Positions 16,820 through 26,244 are shown, counted from the stretch's first letter. The stretch is DNA of 64,000 nt from Burkholderiales bacterium (GCA_030683105.1 JAUXMZ010000030.1:22910-86909); one strand, 5' to 3'. Numbers and translations are program-made. The notes: generated by a model from the sequence alone, not told the origin.

Positions 16820-17542
16820 TTAACTATTACCGATGCGCGCTTGCGCCAGCCGCCCCAGGCCTAAGTGCGTAAACGCCAACCCCGAGAGTACCGGCACCAG
16901 CAGGTTCACAAGCGGCACGTAAAGCAGCAGCGATAAAAGTATCCCCAGCAGAAACAGATCGCCGCGCGAAGCGCGGGTTACGCGCGCGAATTCCTCGGCA
17001 CTCGCATGCTCGGCGAGCGCATCGTAACGGAACATGCGCTGACTGAGATACGCCGACGTGAGCACCGGCGCCAGCACCGCGCCGATACCCGTCAGCCACA
17101 GCGGCAGCGTGGCGATCCACAACACCGCAAATATTGAAATTCCGATCACGGCGTTAAGCACGCTGCCGATCAGCGTGCCGCCGGCTTCGCGCCTGAGGCC
17201 GGCGTGGTAACGCTCGCCGACGAATTTGACGATGAACGGCATCGCGATAATTTCGGTGATGATGAGCGCGGTGATATAAACCCCCGGGAGCAGGCCGATG
17301 GCCACCAGCAGCCACGCCGACGAGTTGATGACCCAGTCCGCGCCCCACTGCGTGAGCCACCCTGCAACCGCCGTGCCGGCGATCATGCCGGTAATGCCGC
17401 CGGTCCACGCGTCCCAGAACAGCCACGCCAGCACAGCCCACAGCATGATGCTGCCCAGCATCGGCAGCAACACGATGGCGAGGATGCGCGGCTCGAACAG
17501 GTTGCGCGCCGCGCGCGTGAGCGCCGTGATGATGTCCTGCAT
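16820..17542 (-). CDS. EI24-domain integral membrane protein
   Basis: This 240-residue protein starts at the ATG at 17542 and has about five hydrophobic segments. It has the length and pattern of the EI24/CysZ-like family: an N-terminal ALTRAARNLFEPRILAIVLLP, a long central pair of helices, and a C-terminal region rich in Leu (LLGILLSLLLYVPLVNLLVP). Family members include the sulfate permease CysZ, but without the key transport residues visible the substrate stays unknown. Its start overlaps the stop of lrgB (TGATG), so it is translated in one operon with lrgB and lrgA. Confidence 0.75.
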   Translation of the reverse strand: MQDIITALTRAARNLFEPRILAIVLLPMLGSIMLWAVLAWLFWDAWTGGITGMIAGTAVAGWLTQWGADWVINSSAWLLVAIGLLPGVYITALIITEIIAMPFIVKFVGERYHAGLRREAGGTLIGSVLNAVIGISIFAVLWIATLPLWLTGIGAVLAPVLTSAYLSQRMFRYDALAEHASAEEFARVTRASRGDLFLLGILLSLLLYVPLVNLLVPVLSGLAFTHLGLGRLAQARIGNS

Positions 17543-18270
17543 CAGAACCACCTCCACAGCGCCAGCATCAGCGGCATCAGGATCGCCGTCAACAGGCCGT
17601 TCAGGCCCATGCCGAGCCCGGCAAACGCGCCCGCCTCTTCGCTGACCTGAAACGCGCGCGCCGTGCCGATGCCGTGTGACGCAACACCCACCGCGAATCC
17701 GCGCACGCCGAGATCCTTGACGCGCAGTGCATCGAGCACGTACTTCGCCATCATTGCGCCGCTCACCCCGGTCATGATGACCAGCACCGCGGTCAGCGAC
17801 GGGATGCCGCCGATTTTCTCGGCGATGCCCATCGCGATCGGCGCCGTCACCGATTTCGGCGCGAGCGACAGCAGCGTGGTCTCGCCCGCGCCCAGCAGCC
17901 AGGCTATGCCGACCGCCGAGACGATCGCCGTGAGCGATCCCGCCAGCAGCGCCACGCCCAATGGCAGCAACAGCGCGCGCAGTTTGTCGAACTGCGCATA
18001 CAGCGGCACCGCCAGCGCCACCGTCGCTGGGCCCAGCAGGAAATGCACGAACTGCGCGCCGTCGAAATACGTTTGGTACTGGGTGTCGGTGAATTTGAGC
18101 GCGGCCACCAGCATGATGACCGCCAGCAGCACCGGATTGAGCAGAGGATTGAAGCTGGCCCGCTGATACAGCCAGTAGGCGCCCTGGTAAGCGAGCAGGG
18201 TGATGGTCAGGCCGAGCAACGGGCTCGCCGCCAGATAAACCCAGATGTCGGCGATGCGCCCGGGGATCAT
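17542..18270 (-). CDS. LrgB/CidB family membrane protein
   Basis: This 242-residue protein from the ATG at 18270 has about seven hydrophobic segments. It carries the LrgB hallmark PKSVTAPIAMGIAEKIGG near residue 145 and SHGIGTARAFQVSEEAGAFAGL near residue 200. LrgAB/CidAB pairs act in the inner membrane in control of murein hydrolase activity and in pyruvate or glycolate movement. The start overlaps the lrgA stop by ATGA, so the two are translationally coupled. The EI24 gene follows with a one-base overlap. Confidence 0.9.
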   Translation of the reverse strand: MIPGRIADIWVYLAASPLLGLTITLLAYQGAYWLYQRASFNPLLNPVLLAVIMLVAALKFTDTQYQTYFDGAQFVHFLLGPATVALAVPLYAQFDKLRALLLPLGVALLAGSLTAIVSAVGIAWLLGAGETTLLSLAPKSVTAPIAMGIAEKIGGIPSLTAVLVIMTGVSGAMMAKYVLDALRVKDLGVRGFAVGVASHGIGTARAFQVSEEAGAFAGLGMGLNGLLTAILMPLMLALWRWF

Positions 18271-18626
18271 TTCCCGTCTCCCCGCGGACTGCCGCCGCGC
18301 ATCAGCGCCTGCATGGTGAGCGCGCTCACCGCTATGGCAAGCGCAGTGCTCACAAACACTGCCACCAGTATCGGCAGCCACTCGCCCGAGACCCGCGCAA
18401 AGTGCACCATCACGCCGACGCCGGCGGGCACGAACAGCAGCGATAGATGCTGCAGGATGCCGTTGGCGGTGTCATGCAACGCTGCGGGAATGCCGCCTTT
18501 CACCCACAACGACAGGAACAGCAGCATCATGCCGATCACAGGGCCCGGTATGGGCAAAGCCAGCATCTGCACCAGCACTTCCCCGATCAGTTGATAGATG
18601 AGCAGTGTCGTCAGTGCGCCTAGCAT
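18267..18626 (-). CDS. LrgA/CidA family holin-like protein
   Basis: This 119-residue protein has four hydrophobic segments, like CidA/LrgA holin-like proteins. It has the signature IPGPVIGMMLLFLSLW near residue 25 and LLFVPAGVGVMVHF near residue 65. It likely forms a membrane complex with LrgB encoded immediately downstream. It is the first gene of the lrgA-lrgB-EI24 operon. An inverted-repeat element (18650-18917) lies just upstream and separates it from the divergent pgi gene, so its promoter lies in or near that element. Confidence 0.88.
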   Translation of the reverse strand: MLGALTTLLIYQLIGEVLVQMLALPIPGPVIGMMLLFLSLWVKGGIPAALHDTANGILQHLSLLFVPAGVGVMVHFARVSGEWLPILVAVFVSTALAIAVSALTMQALMRGGSPRGDGK

Positions 18627-18649
18627 GATCGCCTCCCGTGCGGATGGAA

Positions 18650-18917
18650 AGAGTCCCTAACATAATGAAACACGTGTGCGTTGCGAGTCAAAATTGGTGA
18701 TGACGCGAAGGACGGTGCAGAGCATATCGCGAATATGGTCAAGCCGGCCGACAATGTCAGCGCCGATTTTGATCGCAACCCTTCGGGCTGGCACGAGTTT
18801 TGGCCCATGACTTTGTCGCTCCCCTTGACCATATTCGCGAGATGGACTGCGGGAAGCTACGCGACCTGAGCCAAAATCGTGACAGCGCATCGCGCGTTTC
18901 ATTATGTTAGGGACTCT
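18650..18917. mobile_element. Nested inverted-repeat element (MITE-like)
   Basis: A perfect 22-bp inverted repeat bounds 268 bp (18650-18671 with 18896-18917; outer part AGAGTCCCTAACATAATG). Inside, a second perfect repeat of 17 bp (18727-18743 with 18824-18840; core CGCGAATATGGTCAAG) surrounds an 80-bp centre. No reading frame of transposase type is present. The layout fits a non-autonomous miniature element or a large transcribed hairpin. No convincing target duplication was seen. It fills the lrgA/pgi gap. Confidence 0.65.
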
Positions 18918-19007
18918 AAGCTAATTCTAAACGTGCATGTTCAGGAAGAGGTAAAATGATTGCGTCGAGAACTATAGTGATGCCGGACTATCCTGCGTAC
19001 TGAATTG

Positions 19008-20648
19008 ATGATGACCTCCGCTCCCACCCGGTTACCTGCATGGCAGGCATTGAGCGACCACCAGCGGGTCGCCGCCGGATTCAATCTGCGCGAGCTGTTC
19101 GAGAAAGACCCCGGGCGTTTCGACAAGTTCTCGCTGCGCTGCGGCGATCTGCTGCTCGATTATTCCAAGCACCTGGTCACCGCCGACACGCTGCGCCTGC
19201 TGGCCGACCTTGCCCGCCAGCGCAAACTGCAGGACTGGATAGCACGCCTGTTCGGCGGCGATAAAATAAACGCCACTGAAAACCGCGCCGTGCTGCATAC
19301 CGCGCTGCGCGCAGACCGCGAAGTCTTGCTGGACGGCCACAACATTACCGCTGATGTCGAACAGACGCTGGCTGCCATGGGCCGTTTCTGCGAAGGCGCG
19401 CGCAGCGGCAAGCTCACGGGTTTTAGCCGACACGCGTTTACCGACATCGTCAGCATCGGCATCGGCGGCTCCAGTCTCGGCCCGGCGCTGGCAGTCGAGG
19501 CGCTGGCGCCGTACGCGGCATCCCAGTTCCGGGTTCATTTCGTCTCCAATGTCGACGGCGCGCATCTTGCAACGACGCTCGCTCCGCTCAATCCGGAAAC
19601 GACCTTGTTCATCGTCGCGTCCAAGACCTTCACCACGCTCGAGACCCTGGCCAACGCCCATGCCGCCCGCGACTGGCTGTTCGCCAAAGCGGGCGACGTC
19701 AAGGCCACGGCCCGTCATTTCGTGGCGGTCACGGCAAACGCCGCCGCAGCGCGCGATTTTGGCATCGGCCCGGAATCCATATTTGGTTTCTGGGACTGGG
19801 TCGGCGGGCGCTTTTCTCTGTGGTCGGCGATCGGACTGCCGGTAGCACTCGCAATCGGCATGGACCGCTTCCGCGAACTGCTCGCCGGCGCGCGCGACAT
19901 GGACGAGCATTTCAGCACCGCGCCGCTCGAGCGCAACATGCCGGTCATTCTCGGGCTGCTCGGCATCTGGTATGTGAATTTTTTCGGCGTGACTTCCCAC
20001 GCCGTGCTGCCCTACGACCAGTCGCTGCGCCTGCTGCCCGCTTATCTGCAGCAGCTCGAGATGGAAAGCAACGGCAAGCGCGTCGCCCGCGACGGCTCGG
20101 CACTCGACTACGCCACGGCGCCTGTGATCTGGGGCGCGGCCGGCACCGATGCCCAGCACTCGTTCTTTCAGCTGCTGCATCAGGGAACGCAGCTGATCAC
20201 AGCCGACTTCATCGGCTGCTGCAATAGTCACTACACGTTGAACGAGCATCACATCATGCTGCTGGCGAACTATTTCGCCCAGACCGAAGCGCTGATGCGC
20301 GGCCTGACCGCCGGCGAAGCGGAAGCAATGATGCGCGCGCAGGGACTGGCGGATGATCGCATCGGTCCACTGCTGCCGCACCGCATTTTCCCCGGCAACC
20401 GGCCCAGCACCTCGATCATGGTGAGAAAACTGGAGCCGCGCACGCTGGGCGCGCTGATCGCGCTCTACGAACACAAAGTCTTCGTGCAGAGCGTGATCTG
20501 GGACGTGAACGCTTTCGATCAGTGGGGCGTGGAACTCGGCAAGCAACTCGCCAACCGCATCCTGCCCGAACTGACCACCAGCGCCCCGGTCTCATCCCAC
20601 GATGCCTCCACCAACGGGCTGATCAATCACTTCAAGGAGAACCGCTAA
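19008..20648 (+). CDS. pgi: Glucose-6-phosphate isomerase
   Basis: This 546-residue cytosolic enzyme of glycolysis and gluconeogenesis interconverts glucose 6-phosphate and fructose 6-phosphate. Family motifs are [13 protein letters not shown] near residue 145, [14 protein letters not shown] near 205, [17 protein letters not shown] near 265, and the catalytic region [11 protein letters not shown] near 350. Its length is typical of the long bacterial PGI. The first ATGs are at 19008 and 19011, without a clear ribosome site; a TTG at 19005 would also be possible. The gene is divergent from lrgA across the inverted-repeat element. The downstream DUF6494 gene is likely a separate unit. Confidence 0.96.
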   Translation: MMTSAPTRLPAWQALSDHQRVAAGFNLRELFEKDPGRFDKFSLRCGDLLLDYSKHLVTADTLRLLADLARQRKLQDWIARLFGGDKINATENRAVLHTALRADREVLLDGHNITADVEQTLAAMGRFCEGARSGKLTGFSRHAFTDIVSIGIGGSSLGPALAVEALAPYAASQFRVHFVSNVDGAHLATTLAPLNPETTLFIVASKTFTTLETLANAHAARDWLFAKAGDVKATARHFVAVTANAAAARDFGIGPESIFGFWDWVGGRFSLWSAIGLPVALAIGMDRFRELLAGARDMDEHFSTAPLERNMPVILGLLGIWYVNFFGVTSHAVLPYDQSLRLLPAYLQQLEMESNGKRVARDGSALDYATAPVIWGAAGTDAQHSFFQLLHQGTQLITADFIGCCNSHYTLNEHHIMLLANYFAQTEALMRGLTAGEAEAMMRAQGLADDRIGPLLPHRIFPGNRPSTSIMVRKLEPRTLGALIALYEHKVFVQSVIWDVNAFDQWGVELGKQLANRILPELTTSAPVSSHDASTNGLINHFKENR

Positions 20649-20734
20649 ATAACAAATTCGATGAAACCGCCGTTACCTGCCCTGAGATTCGAAGGTGACT
20701 CAAACGAACGCAGACAAGACCAAACCCAAAGGCT

Positions 20735-20837
20735 TTAGCCACAGAGAGCACAGAGGACACAGAGAACTGGCAGAGCAATGAATTTTTTGCCATGTTTTTT
20801 ATTTTCCTCTGTGAACTCTGTGCCCTCTGTGGCTTGC
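20735..20837. repeat. 9-bp CACAGAGGA-type repeat, inverted pair
   Basis: Degenerate 9-bp units (AGCCACAGAGAGCACAGAG...) at 20735-20771 are mirrored by the complementary CTCTGTG... units at 20811-20837. Transcribed, the pair would fold as a hairpin between pgi and the next gene. The same repeat type recurs at 35789, 36899, 37914 and 38063. Confidence 0.75.
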
Positions 20838-20883
20838 TTTTAGGGTTTTTCCGGCTTTGAGATAATATCCAATGGAGAAAACC

Positions 20884-21090
20884 ATGAACGACGAAGCACT
20901 GAATATGAGCATCCGCAAATTCCTGAAGACCGTCGGCGTCAATTCCCAGCTCGCCATCGAAAAGGCGGTGCGCAAAGCGATCGAGGACGGCAAGTTGAAG
21001 GGCAATGAAACCCTCTCTGCAGCGATGACGCTCAAAGTCGGCAAGCTCGATCTCGACGTCAAGTTCGACAGCGAACTCAAGCTCGACTGA
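20884..21090 (+). CDS. DUF6494-like small protein
   Basis: This 68-residue acidic/basic soluble protein has a compact pattern, MNDEALNMSIRKFLKTVGVN followed by KAVRKAIEDGKLKGNETLSA. It ends in two beta-strand-like stretches (AMTLKVGKLDLDVKF). It resembles small conserved proteobacterial proteins annotated DUF6494. The start at 20884 follows GGAG by 6 nt and is preferred to the in-frame ATG at 20872. No signal peptide or membrane segment is present. Function is unknown. Confidence 0.7.
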   Translation: MNDEALNMSIRKFLKTVGVNSQLAIEKAVRKAIEDGKLKGNETLSAAMTLKVGKLDLDVKFDSELKLD

Positions 21091-21091
21091 C

Positions 21092-21123
21092 CGGTGATTG
21101 GTGATTGGTGATTGGTGATTGGT
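21092..21123. repeat. Heptamer short tandem repeat (GTGATTG)
   Basis: Four consecutive copies of GTGATTG start one base after the DUF6494 stop. It is the same repeat class as at 3826 on the opposite strand (AATCACT/AATCACC). Confidence 0.85.
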
Positions 21124-21189
21124 AAAATGCGAGTCACATTCAACTCGTCACTCATCCCCATCACAGCCGCAGGCTGCGGCGCGGCTGGA

Positions 21190-21681
21190 TCAGCGGCGCT
21201 GCGCCGGCGCCGGCCTCAGGATCAGCTTGTCGTCGCGCTGTATCATTTCCAGCCGCTTCAGGAAGTTCATGCCGAGCAGCACGGTGTCGGGATCAAGACC
21301 GTCCGAGACCAGCGCCGACACCTCCCGCATCTCGATGCTTGCCAGGCGCACGCTGGTGAGCCGGGTCTGGTAACCCGGCGCCGGCCCCGCAGCCGTCTGC
21401 AAAGTCACTGCCGCTCCGAGCTTCAGCCCCAGACGGCGCGCCAGTTGCGTTGACAGCGCCACCTGAGTTGCGCCGGTATCGAGCAGAAACACCACGCGCT
21501 CGCCATTGATCTCGCCGTCCGCGACGTAATGCCCGGCGCGATTGCGCTGCAGCACGACTTCGCCCTGTGGCTGTTGCTGCAGCAGGCGCTGGGTATTGGG
21601 ATTTTCCTGGCGCGCCAGCAATACGAAGAACACCCAGTAGATCACGCCCATGAGCGCGAGCCACACCACGACCTGCGTCAT
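21190..21681 (-). CDS. Retropepsin-like clan AA aspartic protease, membrane anchored
   Basis: This 163-residue protein has one N-terminal membrane helix (residues 3-22, VVWLALMGVIYWVFFVLLA). A single pepsin-like half domain follows, with the catalytic motif VVFLLDTGATQVALS near residue 70 and the closing strand VLLGMNFLKRLEM. Proteins of this type act as dimers, like retroviral proteases, and are anchored with the catalytic part in the periplasm. The ATG at 21681 is chosen because it places the helix at the N-terminus. The next gene on the same strand is orn, upstream by about 100 bp. The substrate is unknown. Confidence 0.82.
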   Translation of the reverse strand: MTQVVVWLALMGVIYWVFFVLLARQENPNTQRLLQQQPQGEVVLQRNRAGHYVADGEINGERVVFLLDTGATQVALSTQLARRLGLKLGAAVTLQTAAGPAPGYQTRLTSVRLASIEMREVSALVSDGLDPDTVLLGMNFLKRLEMIQRDDKLILRPAPAQRR

Positions 21682-21779
21682 CACGCTGCCGCGCTGCGGG
21701 TTCAGGGCGACAGGATGAATGCGGCAGACGGTCAACCCGCGACCACCTGTTGCACCCTTCACTCTTTACCCTTCACTCT

Positions 21780-22325
21780 TCACAGTTTTAAAAAGTGCTC
21801 GCGATAGTACTTGAGCTCTTCGATCGATTCGTAGATGTCGGCCAGCGCCTCGTGTTTGCCATGCTTGACGAACCCGGCCATGATTGCCGGCTTCCAGCGT
21901 TTGGCCAGTTCCTTGAGCGTGCTGACATCGAGGTTGCGGTAATGAAAACAGGCTTCCAGTACCGGCATATAGCGCACCAGGAAGCGCCGGTCCTGATGCA
22001 CCGAGTTGCCGCACATCGGCGATATTTTGGCCGGCACATGCTGGTCGATAAAAGCCGCAAGCTGCGCCTCCACTTCGGCCTCGGACAGGGTAGACGCCTT
22101 GACGCGATCGATCAGGCCGGACTTGGCATGCGTTGCCTTGTTCCAGCTGTCCATTGCATCGAGCACCGCATCGCTCTGGTGCACCACCATCACCGGCCCT
22201 TCTGCCACGGCATTCAGCTGTGCATCGGTCACCACGATGGCCACCTCGATTATCCTGTCGGTGTCGGGGTTGAGGCCGCTCATCTCCATGTCGATCCAGA
22301 TGAGGTTGTTGGGGTCTTGTGCCAT
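21780..22325 (-). CDS. orn: Oligoribonuclease
   Basis: This 181-residue DEDDh exonuclease degrades 2-5-nt RNA, including pGpG from cyclic di-GMP breakdown, to mononucleotides in the cytoplasm. The acidic residues are visible in WIDMEMSGL and [12 protein letters not shown]. The catalytic His lies near [21 protein letters not shown] at the C-terminus. The ATG at 22325 is preferred over an in-frame TTG 9 bases upstream. The adjacent divergent gene (22405) encodes an M48 protease. Orn fits functionally with the diguanylate cyclase gene at 5265, although they are not linked. Confidence 0.95.
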   Translation of the reverse strand: MAQDPNNLIWIDMEMSGLNPDTDRIIEVAIVVTDAQLNAVAEGPVMVVHQSDAVLDAMDSWNKATHAKSGLIDRVKASTLSEAEVEAQLAAFIDQHVPAKISPMCGNSVHQDRRFLVRYMPVLEACFHYRNLDVSTLKELAKRWKPAIMAGFVKHGKHEALADIYESIEELKYYREHFLKL

Positions 22326-22404
22326 AATCGTCAATCAGGGAATTTAGAGGCGCTTATTGTGTCACAGATTGCCTTCCATCGATAAATTAGAGTCTCCAAG
22401 AGCA

Positions 22405-23655
22405 ATGAACACCTTCAGCATCGTCTTTCTGTCCGCGCTTGCACTGGCCACGGTGATGCGCCTGTGGCTGGGCTCGCGCCACATCGGCCATATCAAGGCG
22501 CACCGCGCCGCCGTGCCGCCCGAATTTGCGGACCAGATCAGCCTCGATGCGCACCAGCGCGCCGCCGACTATACCTGCGTCAAAACCCGCATGGCTCTGG
22601 CGACTGTCGTATTGGAGGCGCTGTTATTGCTGTGGCTCACCTTCGGCGGCGGGCTGCAGGCGATGCACGAACTGTCCGCAGCCTGGCTGCCGGAAGGCAT
22701 AGCCCGCGGACTCTCGCTGATCGCGCTGCTCATGCTGGTGATGACCGCCTTCGAAATGCCGTTTAGTGTTTACCGCACTTTTCGCATCGAAGAGCGGTTC
22801 GGCTTCAACAAGATGACGCCGCGCATGTTCGTAGTCGACGCGCTCAAGTCCCTGGCCATTGCAACGCTGATCGGCCTGCCGCTTGCGGCCTGCGTGTTGT
22901 GGCTGATGGCCACGATGGGCGCCTGGTGGTGGCTTTATGCGTGGGCGGTATGGGTCGTCTTCAATCTTCTCATGCTCGCCGTATATCCGACCTGGATAGC
23001 CCCGCTGTTCAACAAATTCACGCCGCTGCAGGACGATGCGCTGAAGGAGCGCGTCGAGCGCCTGCTTACCCGCTGCGGCTTCAAGGTCAAGGGCCTGATG
23101 GTGATGGACGGCTCGAAACGCAGCAGCCACGGCAACGCCTATTTCACCGGATTCGGAAAATCCAAACGCATCGTGTTTTTCGACACCCTGCTGTCGCGGC
23201 TGAGTCCTACCGAAGTCGAGGCCGTGCTGGCCCATGAACTCGGGCACTTCAAGCTGCGCCACGTCGTGAAACGCATGGTCTGGATTTTCACCGTCAGCCT
23301 CGGCTTTTTATGGCTGCTCGGCTACCTGATGGAAAAGGACTGGTTTTACCAGGGACTCAACGTCGCCACCCCCTCGACGGCCATGGCCCTGATCCTGTTT
23401 TTCATGGTGCTGCCGAATTTTACTTTTCTGCTCCAGCCCCTGCTCAGCCTGTATTCGCGCAAGCATGAATTCGAGGCCGACCAGTATGCCGCGCAACATG
23501 CCGATGCCCGCGACCTGGTCTCGGCGCTGGTCAAACTGTACAAGGATAATGCGTCGACGCTGACGCCTGATCCGGTGCATTCCGCATTCTACGATTCGCA
23601 CCCGCCGGCGCCGATACGCATCGCGCGCCTGCGGGCCGCGGCTGCAACGGCGTAA
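22405..23655 (+). CDS. M48 family (Ste24-type) zinc metallopeptidase
   Basis: This 416-residue multi-spanning membrane protease has the HELGHF zinc motif near residue 277 and the third ligand Glu in KHEFEADQYAAQHAD. The preceding membrane segments and the N-terminal FRIEERFGFNKMTP loop are as in the Ste24/CAAX protease family. Such enzymes cleave misfolded or modified membrane proteins at the inner membrane. The ATG at 22405 gives an N-terminal signal-anchor helix directly, unlike the frame opening at 22357. A small cytochrome c gene begins 12 bp after the stop, so they form an operon with the downstream genes. Confidence 0.93.
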   Translation: MNTFSIVFLSALALATVMRLWLGSRHIGHIKAHRAAVPPEFADQISLDAHQRAADYTCVKTRMALATVVLEALLLLWLTFGGGLQAMHELSAAWLPEGIARGLSLIALLMLVMTAFEMPFSVYRTFRIEERFGFNKMTPRMFVVDALKSLAIATLIGLPLAACVLWLMATMGAWWWLYAWAVWVVFNLLMLAVYPTWIAPLFNKFTPLQDDALKERVERLLTRCGFKVKGLMVMDGSKRSSHGNAYFTGFGKSKRIVFFDTLLSRLSPTEVEAVLAHELGHFKLRHVVKRMVWIFTVSLGFLWLLGYLMEKDWFYQGLNVATPSTAMALILFFMVLPNFTFLLQPLLSLYSRKHEFEADQYAAQHADARDLVSALVKLYKDNASTLTPDPVHSAFYDSHPPAPIRIARLRAAAATA

Positions 23656-23667
23656 CACGGAGATATC

Positions 23668-23991
23668 ATGCGCACGATTAAATTATTCGTCATCGCCCTT
23701 GCGACACTGTGCGTTTCCGCTGCCGTGCTCGCCAATCCTTTCCCCAAGGCCAATCCGCAGACCGGCAAGCGCATTTTTGACGAGACCAAATGCGGCGCCT
23801 GCCACAATTCCCTGATGGGCGGCGACGGCAACAAAATATTCACGCGTCCGGAGCACAAGGTGAAGGATGCGCAAGCCTTGCTCAAGATGGTGCGCTTTTG
23901 CGTCAACCAGACCGGCGCCCAGGTGTTTCCCGAAGACATGGAACACCTCGCCGCCTACCTCAATCAGCAGTTTTACAAGTTCCCGCGCTGA
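23668..23991 (+). CDS. Small class I c-type cytochrome
   Basis: This 107-residue protein has a cleavable signal peptide (residues 1-22). One heme attachment motif, CGACH, lies near residue 42, and a likely axial Met falls in the C-terminal PEDMEHLAAYLNQQFY segment. It should be a periplasmic electron carrier, but which oxidase or dehydrogenase it serves is not shown. It lies 12 bp after the M48 protease and 9 bp before phhB, so the three genes and rsgA appear to form one transcription unit. Confidence 0.9.
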   Translation: MRTIKLFVIALATLCVSAAVLANPFPKANPQTGKRIFDETKCGACHNSLMGGDGNKIFTRPEHKVKDAQALLKMVRFCVNQTGAQVFPEDMEHLAAYLNQQFYKFPR

Positions 23992-24000
23992 CAGGCTCTT

Positions 24001-24330
24001 ATGACCGACCTCTCGGGAAAAAGATGCAAGCCGTGCGAAGGCGGTGTCGCGCCGCTCAAACCCCAGGAAATCGACACTTTGCTCAAGCAGATTCCCGGTT
24101 GGGACTACGCGGGCGGCGTGATCACCAGAACCTATGCGTTCAAGGATTATTACCAGGCCGTCGCTTTCGTCAATGCCACGGCGTGGATTTCACACCGCGA
24201 AGACCACCACCCGGACATCACCCTCGGCTACCAGCAGTGCCGGGTCGAATATACGACGCACGCGATCGGCGGACTGTCACAGAATGACTTTATTTGCGCC
24301 GCGAAAATCGACGCGCTGTTCGATCTTTGA
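24001..24330 (+). CDS. phhB: Pterin-4a-carbinolamine dehydratase
   Basis: This 109-residue PCD/DCoH protein removes water from 4a-hydroxytetrahydrobiopterin to recycle the pterin cofactor of aromatic amino acid hydroxylases. It contains the diagnostic HREDHHPDITLGYQQCRVEYTT (catalytic His cluster near residue 65) and ends at a typical length. The N-terminus CKPCEGGVAPL is the usual family opening. Its stop overlaps the TTG start of rsgA (TTGA). No phenylalanine hydroxylase gene is in the window. Confidence 0.93.
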   Translation: MTDLSGKRCKPCEGGVAPLKPQEIDTLLKQIPGWDYAGGVITRTYAFKDYYQAVAFVNATAWISHREDHHPDITLGYQQCRVEYTTHAIGGLSQNDFICAAKIDALFDL

Positions 24331-25241
24331 AAGCAGGCGCAAAAAAACAGTCTGACGCGCCCGCTGTCACCGGCCGGATCATCGCCAGTTTCGGGCGCCG
24401 CTATCTGGTCGAACTTCCCGACGCCACTATTCTCGATTGCGTCACCCGCGGCAAGCGCAGCGACCTGGCATGCGGCGATTGCGTCACGGTCAGTTCGAGT
24501 TCTCCCGGCGCCGGCGTCATCGAAACCACCGTGCCGCGCACCACGCTGCTCTATCGCTCCGATGCTTATCGCCAGAAGCTGATTGCGGCCAATGTCACCC
24601 AGGTCATCGTGGTCGCTGCCACGGCGCCGGAGATCCATGAAGACCTGGTCAACCGCTGCCTGGCCGCCGCCGAGCATGGCGGCATGAGCACGCTGATCGT
24701 GCTCAACAAATGCGACCTGCCTCAAAGCGCCGCGGCGCTAGCGGGCACGGCACTCTACACGCAACTGGGCTATCGTCTGCTGACCCTCTCCGCGAAAGAG
24801 GACATTACGCCGCTTATCCCCCATCTCGAGCGCCACGTCAGCGTGCTGGTCGGGCAGTCGGGTGTGGGCAAGTCAACCATCGTCAATCGCCTGCTGCCGG
24901 AGGCCGCGGCGCGCGTGGCGGAACTGTCGGCAGCGCTCGGCTCGGGGCGCCACACGACGACCCATGCGCAGCTGTATCACCTTGACGCCGACAGTCACAT
25001 CATCGATTCGCCCGGCATGCAGGAATTCGGGCTGCACCACCTGACCGCCGATGAACTCGCACACAGCTTCGTCGAGTTCAGGCCATTGCTGGGCGAGTGC
25101 CGCTTCCGCAACTGCCGCCACCTGCAGGAACCCGGTTGCGCGATCACCGCGGCATGCGACGCGGGTCGCATCAACAGCCGCCGCCTCGCCTCCTACCGCA
25201 AGCTCGCGGTAGAGATCACGCACCACCCGGGATGGAAATAA
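24327..25241 (+). CDS. rsgA: Small ribosomal subunit biogenesis GTPase RsgA
   Basis: This protein of about 304 residues is a circularly permuted GTPase that checks late 30S ribosome assembly. An OB-fold N-terminus (residues 15-85) precedes the permuted G motifs NKCD (G4), GQSGVGKST (G1) and DSPG (G3). A zinc-binding C-terminal segment reads CRFRNCRHLQEPGCAI. TTG at 24327, overlapping the phhB stop as TTGA, is the most likely start; the longer frame from 24294 would overlap phhB by 37 bp. Translational coupling with phhB is likely. Confidence 0.95.
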   Translation: MKAGAKKQSDAPAVTGRIIASFGRRYLVELPDATILDCVTRGKRSDLACGDCVTVSSSSPGAGVIETTVPRTTLLYRSDAYRQKLIAANVTQVIVVAATAPEIHEDLVNRCLAAAEHGGMSTLIVLNKCDLPQSAAALAGTALYTQLGYRLLTLSAKEDITPLIPHLERHVSVLVGQSGVGKSTIVNRLLPEAAARVAELSAALGSGRHTTTHAQLYHLDADSHIIDSPGMQEFGLHHLTADELAHSFVEFRPLLGECRFRNCRHLQEPGCAITAACDAGRINSRRLASYRKLAVEITHHPGWK

Positions 25242-25290
25242 TATAAATAAAAACAAATACTTATAAGATAATTAGCAACGCGGACCCACG

Positions 25291-26211
25291 CTAACCCAGC
25301 GCGTGCGCCAGCGACACCACCAGCACCAGGAACATCCATAACACCAGCGTGCGCCAGATCAGTCCCACTGTGCTGTGCATGTAAACGACGTCGGCGGTCT
25401 CCCCCGCACCCATTTCGGGCCGGTAAACCACGCTGCCGTACTCATGCAGTGCATCGCCCAGGCGCACGCCGAGCGCTCCGGCGCCTGCGGCAAGAATGAT
25501 GCCCTCGGTGTGCCGCGTCCAGGACTGCGCCTGCGTGCGCCAGCAATACACCGCATCCTCGAAATTCCCGACGATGGCAAAACTCAACGCCGTAAGCCGC
25601 GCCGGCAGCCAGTCGAGCCAGAAGAAAAATCCTTCCGCAAAACGGCCGAATTCGCCGAACTCGGCATCCGTGCGCGCGCTCCATTTGTCGTTGAGCAGCG
25701 CCGCCAGGCGGTACAGCACCGCGCCGGCGGGCCCCATGACGACAAACAACACGATCGTGCCGAACACGTGCCGGTGCGAACCGATCAGCCCCAGCTCGAT
25801 GGCCACGCGCGCGATTTCACTGGAGTTGAATTCGTCCGCGGATGCGCCGCGCCATCTGCCGAGATTATCCCGCGCCTCCGCCACATTGTCGTCGCGCAAT
25901 GCGTGCATGATCTCGGTGAAGTAGTGACTGAACTGGCGGAACCCCATCATCAGGTAGAGCACGGCGACATTCCAAACCCATGCCAGCAGCGGGCTCGCGC
26001 GATAAAGCAGGATCTGCACTACGAGCACCAGCAGGACTGCGGGCAACACGGCCAGCATCCAGGCCGCAACACCATGCCGGAACTGGCTCGCGTTGAACTG
26101 GCGCTCAAGGCCATCGGCGTACGCGGAGAACGCCCGATATATGCGATTGTCGTGGCGCAAAGGCCGAAGTTGTTCGACCAGAAACGCAACCAGCAAAGAG
26201 AAAAAAGTCAT
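25291..26211 (-). CDS. CobD/CbiB family membrane protein
   Basis: This 306-residue protein has 4-5 hydrophobic segments and the N-terminal family segment FSLLVAFLVEQLRPL. It belongs to the CobD/CbiB-AmpE family, whose true CobD/CbiB members amidate cobyric acid with aminopropanol. Other features are FEDAVYCWRTQA near residue 215 and a C-terminal helix (residues 285-304). Orphan betaproteobacterial members of this family with no cobalamin genes nearby, as here, probably have another or unknown role. It is followed on the same strand, upstream, by greB (33 bp away), suggesting a greB-cobD-like operon. Confidence 0.8.
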   Translation of the reverse strand: MTFFSLLVAFLVEQLRPLRHDNRIYRAFSAYADGLERQFNASQFRHGVAAWMLAVLPAVLLVLVVQILLYRASPLLAWVWNVAVLYLMMGFRQFSHYFTEIMHALRDDNVAEARDNLGRWRGASADEFNSSEIARVAIELGLIGSHRHVFGTIVLFVVMGPAGAVLYRLAALLNDKWSARTDAEFGEFGRFAEGFFFWLDWLPARLTALSFAIVGNFEDAVYCWRTQAQSWTRHTEGIILAAGAGALGVRLGDALHEYGSVVYRPEMGAGETADVVYMHSTVGLIWRTLVLWMFLVLVVSLAHALG

Positions 26212-26244
26212 GCTTCAGTCACCTGGACACAGGTTTGGAGACTC

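Noticed and set aside
25291..26211. A cobalamin-synthesis operon around the CobD-like gene
   Set aside because: No other cobalamin genes or B12 riboswitch occur nearby; the neighbours are greB and rsgA.
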